This document shows, piece after piece, positions 60,383-64,000 of a DNA stretch of 64,000 nucleotides. The position numbers and the translations under genes were made by a program. This DNA is from Muribaculaceae bacterium (GTDB taxonomy: Bacteria > Bacteroidota > Bacteroidia > Bacteroidales > Muribaculaceae). Numbering within the stretch: position 1 is the stretch's first letter; the number at the start of each line of letters is the position of its first letter. The stretch is taken from positions 1-64,000 of the forward strand of contig JAGATN010000025.1 of assembly GCA_017621225.1 (NCBI GenBank), given 5' to 3'. The notes under the pieces were generated by a model that was not told the DNA's origin, searched no databases, and saw nothing but the letters and a program-made list of their open reading frames with translations.

Positions 60383-62180
60383 AGTTGTAGTTGATCCCGT
60401 GACCCGCATAGAGGGCCACCTGAGAATGGAAGCCATAGTGAAGGACGGCCGGATAACCGACGCCTTCAGCACCGGAACGATGGTTCGCGGCATCGAGATA
60501 ATAGTGAAGGATCGCGATCCGCGCGACGTATGGGCATTCGTCATGCGAGTGTGCGGCGTGTGCACATCCATGCACGGACTGGCATCGGTAAGAGCCATCG
60601 AAAACGCATTGGACATACATGTGCCTTACAATGCCGAGATGGTGCGAAACATCATGCTCGGCACGCTGCAATCGCACGATCACCTCGTTCACTTTTATCA
60701 GCTCGGCGCGCTCGACTGGGTTGACATAGTGAGCGCGCTCTCGGCCGATCCGGCCGAGGCATCGCGCATCGCGCAGTCGCTAAGCCCCGTCAACGCCAAA
60801 TACACTCCATGGGGCGAGAACTCTCCGGGCTACTTCGCCGACATCCAGAAACGAGTGAAGAAATTCGTCGAGCACAATCCGACCAACAATCTATTCTCCA
60901 CCAACCGATGGTGCTGGGGCTCGAAGCTCTATCAACTTCCGCCGGCCGTCAACCTGCTCGGACTGGCGCACTACATTCAAGCCCTCGAATTCCAAAAGGA
61001 GATATGCAAGATACAGACCATATTCGGAGGCAAGAACCCGCACCCCAATTATCTCGTGGGGGGAATGGCCTGCGCCATAAACATGCAGGATCCCAACGCC
61101 ATCAATATGGCTCGACTGAATTTCGTTCAGGAGATAATAGAGAAGATACAGATATTCGCAAACGAAGTGTATCTACCCGACTGCCTCGCCATACTTGCAT
61201 TCTATCCGCAATGGACCCACATAGGCGGCGGACTGACCAACTATCTTTCGTACGGCGATTTTCCGCTCGGACATTACGGCGACCCGGAATGCTACCAGTC
61301 GAAGCGAGGCATCGTCAAGAACCGCGATCTGAGCCATCTCGAAGAATTCGACCCCGTTTCGCTCGACGGCCTGCAAGAGTTCGTCAACAACTCGTGGTAC
61401 AAATATTCGGTGGGCAAGGACAAGGGTCTGCACCCCTCGATAGGAGAGACGATACTCGACTACACCGGCCCCAACGAACAGTTTGAATGGCTCGGAGGCG
61501 ACAAACCTTACAGCTGGATAAAGACGCCGCGATACAAAGGCATGCCAATGGAGGTGGGCCCGCTGGCACGAGTAGCCGTAAACTATGCGGCTAAAAACGA
61601 CCTGACCATGGAGCTTGCCAACAAAGCCGTGGCCACGCTATCGCAATATGCCGACAAATTCAACGGCAAGCCGTGCGGCATAACCCTCGACTCGCTGTTC
61701 TCCACCGCCGGACGCATTCTGGCCCGTTCAATCGATGCCGTGGAAGCGTCGGAATACCTTGCCATCTCGTTCAACAAGCTGATTTCGAACATAAAGAGCG
61801 GCGACGAATCGATGTTTAACGGCTCGAAATGGGAACCGGACTCATGGCCCAAAGATTGCAAGGGCTACAGCCTGAGCGAAGCTCCGCGCGGAGCGCTCGC
61901 CCACTATGCTCACATATCCAACAAGAAGATAGCCAACTATCAGATGGTGGTGCCCACCACATGGAACGGTTCGCCGCGCGACCCGATGGGGCAGCATTCG
62001 GCGTTCGAAGCCTCGGTAATAGGCACTCCCGTGGCGGGATTTGCGCCCGACAGCCCTGAAATGGCATTAAGCATCATACGCACGCTCCATTCGTTTGATC
62101 CATGCATGGCTTGCGCAGTGCATCTTTACGACGAAAACGGAACGGTGATACATAAAATAGACATAAACACGCCCCAATAA
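60372..62180 (+). CDS. [NiFe]-hydrogenase large subunit
   Basis: The 602-residue catalytic subunit oxidises H2 at the Ni-Fe site. The N-terminal motif RVCGVCTSMHG gives ligands C61 and C64, and the C-terminal motif DPCMACAVH gives C578 and C581. An 18-residue tail after His584 (LYDENGTVIHKIDINTPQ) should be removed by the maturation protease encoded at 62954 once nickel is inserted. PVTRIEGHLRME at the start is the family signature. The enzyme should be exported together with the small subunit on its Tat signal. Confidence 0.97.
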   Translation: MEIRVVVDPVTRIEGHLRMEAIVKDGRITDAFSTGTMVRGIEIIVKDRDPRDVWAFVMRVCGVCTSMHGLASVRAIENALDIHVPYNAEMVRNIMLGTLQSHDHLVHFYQLGALDWVDIVSALSADPAEASRIAQSLSPVNAKYTPWGENSPGYFADIQKRVKKFVEHNPTNNLFSTNRWCWGSKLYQLPPAVNLLGLAHYIQALEFQKEICKIQTIFGGKNPHPNYLVGGMACAINMQDPNAINMARLNFVQEIIEKIQIFANEVYLPDCLAILAFYPQWTHIGGGLTNYLSYGDFPLGHYGDPECYQSKRGIVKNRDLSHLEEFDPVSLDGLQEFVNNSWYKYSVGKDKGLHPSIGETILDYTGPNEQFEWLGGDKPYSWIKTPRYKGMPMEVGPLARVAVNYAAKNDLTMELANKAVATLSQYADKFNGKPCGITLDSLFSTAGRILARSIDAVEASEYLAISFNKLISNIKSGDESMFNGSKWEPDSWPKDCKGYSLSEAPRGALAHYAHISNKKIANYQMVVPTTWNGSPRDPMGQHSAFEASVIGTPVAGFAPDSPEMALSIIRTLHSFDPCMACAVHLYDENGTVIHKIDINTPQ

Positions 62181-62205
62181 GCAACTTAAAAAAAACCGAT
62201 TTGTC

Positions 62206-62961
62206 ATGAGAAGCGTCCGACGAAATTTACGCGAAGTTTACGTATGGCAGATTCCGGTGCGATTTTTCCACTGGATCAATGCGGCATGCATCATAATATT
62301 GTGCATAACCGGCTATATAATAGGCGATCCGCCTGCCGTACAGCACTCTACGGAGGCCATACACAACTATTGGTTCGGATGGATCAGACTGACACACCTC
62401 GGGGTAGGTATGATATTCGTGGTCAACCTTCTGTTTAGAGTGTACTGGGCATTTGCCGGCAACAAATTCGCCCGATGGAATCAATTCATTCCTCTGAAAA
62501 AGTCGCAATGGCACAGCATATTCGAAACCCTCAAGGTCGACATATTGCTTCTGACGCATCATCCCGTTTACGACATAGGCCACAACTCGCTTGCGGCCAC
62601 CACATACTTCGGATTGTTCATATTATCGGTAATCCAGGCCCTTACAGGCTTCATGATGATGTTTGTCACCACCAACAACGTGGCCGAGCCGGCTACCACA
62701 CATATGCTGTTTGGCATGGACGGCTTTTTCGTGGTACGCTACATACACCACTTCTTGATGTGGGCGTTCATACTGTTTATGATAATACACGTGTATCTGG
62801 TGTTCTACCACGACTACATAGAGCGCAACGGCATAGCATCGTCAATGATAGGCGGCTGGAAATTCATACGCGAGGACGTAGTGCGCGATTTTGAGGAAGA
62901 TACAAAGAGCTCCGACATCGACGATGCCGAACTTAAACTACAACGAAAACAGGATGAATGA
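62206..62961 (+). CDS. Ni/Fe-hydrogenase b-type cytochrome subunit
   Basis: The 251-residue protein has four hydrophobic helices (about 17-40, 60-85, 138-160 and 185-207) with His residues in FFHWINAACI, RLTHLGVG and IHHFLMWAF for haem b binding. Such subunits anchor the hydrogenase in the inner membrane and pass electrons to the quinone pool, so the complex feeds H2 into respiration, probably to fumarate reductase in this type of organism (inferred). It has a charged C-terminal tail. The protease gene overlaps it by 8 bases. Confidence 0.95.
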   Translation: MRSVRRNLREVYVWQIPVRFFHWINAACIIILCITGYIIGDPPAVQHSTEAIHNYWFGWIRLTHLGVGMIFVVNLLFRVYWAFAGNKFARWNQFIPLKKSQWHSIFETLKVDILLLTHHPVYDIGHNSLAATTYFGLFILSVIQALTGFMMMFVTTNNVAEPATTHMLFGMDGFFVVRYIHHFLMWAFILFMIIHVYLVFYHDYIERNGIASSMIGGWKFIREDVVRDFEEDTKSSDIDDAELKLQRKQDE

Positions 62962-63457
62962 GTCGACATACAAACGGCAACCGCTCCTCATAATGGGCAT
63001 AGGCAATCTTGTGCTCCAGGACGAAGGCTTCGGCATACACGCCATAAGGCGTCTGGCACAATCGGAATTGCCCGAAGGGGTGAGCCTGCTCGACGGAGGC
63101 ACCGCCGGGCTGCACCTCATGGGCTATCTGCAACAATGTGAAAAACTAATAGTGATCGATGCCGCGCTCGACAATCATCCCATAGGCACGGTGCGGTGCC
63201 TGCGCCCCGCATTCAACGAGTTTCCGCCATTGGTGACGGCCCACGAAATAGGGCTAAAAGATGTGCTCGAAGCCCTCGAGATAACCGGCTTTTGCCCGGA
63301 AACTTATCTCATAGTGGCCAGCGTGAAGAAATATGAATCGCTCGGCACCGAACTGTCGCCCGAAGTCGAGGCCGCCCTCCCCGAAGCATGCGCCATGGCT
63401 CTCGACAAAGCCGTTTCGCTGCTCGGAGCCACCGCCCAACCCCTAAAAACGCCCTAA
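62954..63457 (+). CDS. Hydrogenase maturation endopeptidase, HyaD/HybD family
   Basis: The 167-residue protease starts at ATG 62954 (MNESTYKRQPLLIMGIGN). It has the nickel-recognition residues in LQDEGFG, then DGGTAGL and the conserved AHEIGLKDV. It clips the C-terminal tail of the large subunit after nickel insertion. Translational overlap with the cytochrome gene suggests coupled expression. It is the last recognisable hydrogenase gene; hypA, hypB and hypF are not in the window. Confidence 0.93.
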   Translation: MNESTYKRQPLLIMGIGNLVLQDEGFGIHAIRRLAQSELPEGVSLLDGGTAGLHLMGYLQQCEKLIVIDAALDNHPIGTVRCLRPAFNEFPPLVTAHEIGLKDVLEALEITGFCPETYLIVASVKKYESLGTELSPEVEAALPEACAMALDKAVSLLGATAQPLKTP

Positions 63458-63521
63458 CAACGCCGTAAGCAATAAGCATACTGATATGAAAGCATTGTCG
63501 TGAAGAATTAGAATTTTTCAC

Positions 63522-63529
63522 TAACTTTG
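63522..63529 (+). promoter_or_regulatory. -7 box of the final gene, followed by a C9 tract
   Basis: TAACTTTG matches TAnnTTTG. The start codon is at 63596. A run of nine C (63546-63554) lies in the leader between them. Confidence 0.55.
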
Positions 63530-63545
63530 CAAACATCCGCCACCG

Positions 63546-63554
63546 CCCCCCCCC
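63546..63554 (+). repeat. Homopolymer tract of nine C
   Basis: CCCCCCCCC lies about 17 bases downstream of the TAACTTTG box and 41 bases ahead of the start codon, within the predicted 5' leader. Such tracts change length by slippage. Confidence 0.6.
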
Positions 63555-63595
63555 GACGGGCTGCGCGGTTACACAATTTTTCATATAATCACAAT

Positions 63596-64000
63596 ATGCT
63601 TAAACTACTTACACCTATTATCATGGCTTTGGCCCTATGCGGCCCCATTTCAGCAAAAGAAATCTCGGTTTCATCATTCGGCGCCATACCCGACGACGGC
63701 AAAAACGACATGGCCGCATTGAACGCGGCAGCCGATTACTGTCGGAAAAATCCGGGAACCACGCTCATCATGCCTCCCGGGGTATATGACATAGAAAACG
63801 ATCTGGCACTGAAAATAGAGCGCGAAGCCATAGGCGGCGCATACGGCGAAAACGTACAGGGACGTCTGTTCAGGCCCGGAGCGCCATACGTGAAGGCGCT
63901 CGACCTTTCCGATTGCAAGAATCTGACCGTGAAGGCCAACGGTGCCACCCTGAACCTGAAAGGATGGTATGAGGTCGTGACAATCGACAATGCAAAAAAC
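63596..64000 (+). CDS. Secreted pectate-lyase-fold/beta-helix enzyme, N-terminal part only
   Basis: The frame is open from ATG 63596 to the window end (135 codons, gene cut off). It has a signal peptide (MLKLLTPIIMALALCGPISA). The mature start ISVSSFGAIPDDGKNDMAALN is the typical entry of the Pectate_lyase_3/GH28/GH110-like right-handed beta-helix enzymes, followed by TLIMPPGVYDI and LTVKANGATLNLKG. The catalytic part lies outside the window, so the substrate cannot be given. It is separated from the hydrogenase operon by its own promoter. Confidence 0.8.
   Translation, partial: MLKLLTPIIMALALCGPISAKEISVSSFGAIPDDGKNDMAALNAAADYCRKNPGTTLIMPPGVYDIENDLALKIEREAIGGAYGENVQGRLFRPGAPYVKALDLSDCKNLTVKANGATLNLKGWYEVVTIDNAKN

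Overview
The window looks like a chromosomal segment of an anaerobic gut Bacteroidales, most likely Muribaculaceae-like (genus not proven). Supporting signs are GLPGLI, DUF4294, DUF4919 and DUF3822 family genes, outer-membrane beta-barrel families, many secreted glycoside hydrolases, and promoters of the Bacteroidetes type (TTTG, about 19-21 bases, TAnnTTTG). No rRNA, tRNA, CRISPR array or intact transposase was seen.

Layout. 1-1392: folded non-coding DNA and an AT-rich beta-barrel gene. 1393-1840: a minus-strand small-RNA candidate that folds into one long rod, 6S-like in outline. 1841-9074: a beta-helix lipoprotein, a GLPGLI gene with a damaged start fused to the tail of a deleted outer-membrane receptor, then a GH84 hexosaminidase and a tandem GH16 enzyme. 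9126-25440: housekeeping and envelope genes (MBL hydrolase, RsmI-like methylase, beta-barrel receptor, Lrp regulator, pyrH, frr, phosphodiesterase, AspT-like transporter, DUF4294, nadB, MATE, panB, mannose-1-phosphate guanylyltransferase). 25465-34330: AraC regulator and MATE pump, DUF4919, 7TM-HD phosphodiesterase, RelA/SpoT and a PatB-type C-S lyase. 34427-39422: GH35 and a glutaminase-A-like lipoprotein. 39610-40632: rlmN.

40639-56329 is the most structured region. Two minus-strand operons encode a MacB-like ABC export system: six FtsX-type permeases in three tandem pairs, one ATPase, one membrane-fusion protein, one TolC, a histidine kinase and an NtrC-type activator. The two operons start from near-identical sigma-54 promoters, each preceded by the same palindromic operator and half-site array. 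The kinase is the last gene of one operon and the regulator the last gene of the other, so the circuit probably controls itself. DUF3822 and rsmD lie between the operons on the other strand.

56842-63457 is a [NiFe]-hydrogenase operon: hypC, hypD, hypE, small subunit, large subunit, cytochrome b and maturation protease. The small subunit carries the six-cysteine pattern of the proximal cluster known from oxygen-tolerant hydrogenases. A MITE-like repeat sits directly upstream of hypC; a shortened copy lies at 19500 and a minimal palindrome at 16652. The window ends inside a secreted beta-helix enzyme gene whose leader has a run of nine C.
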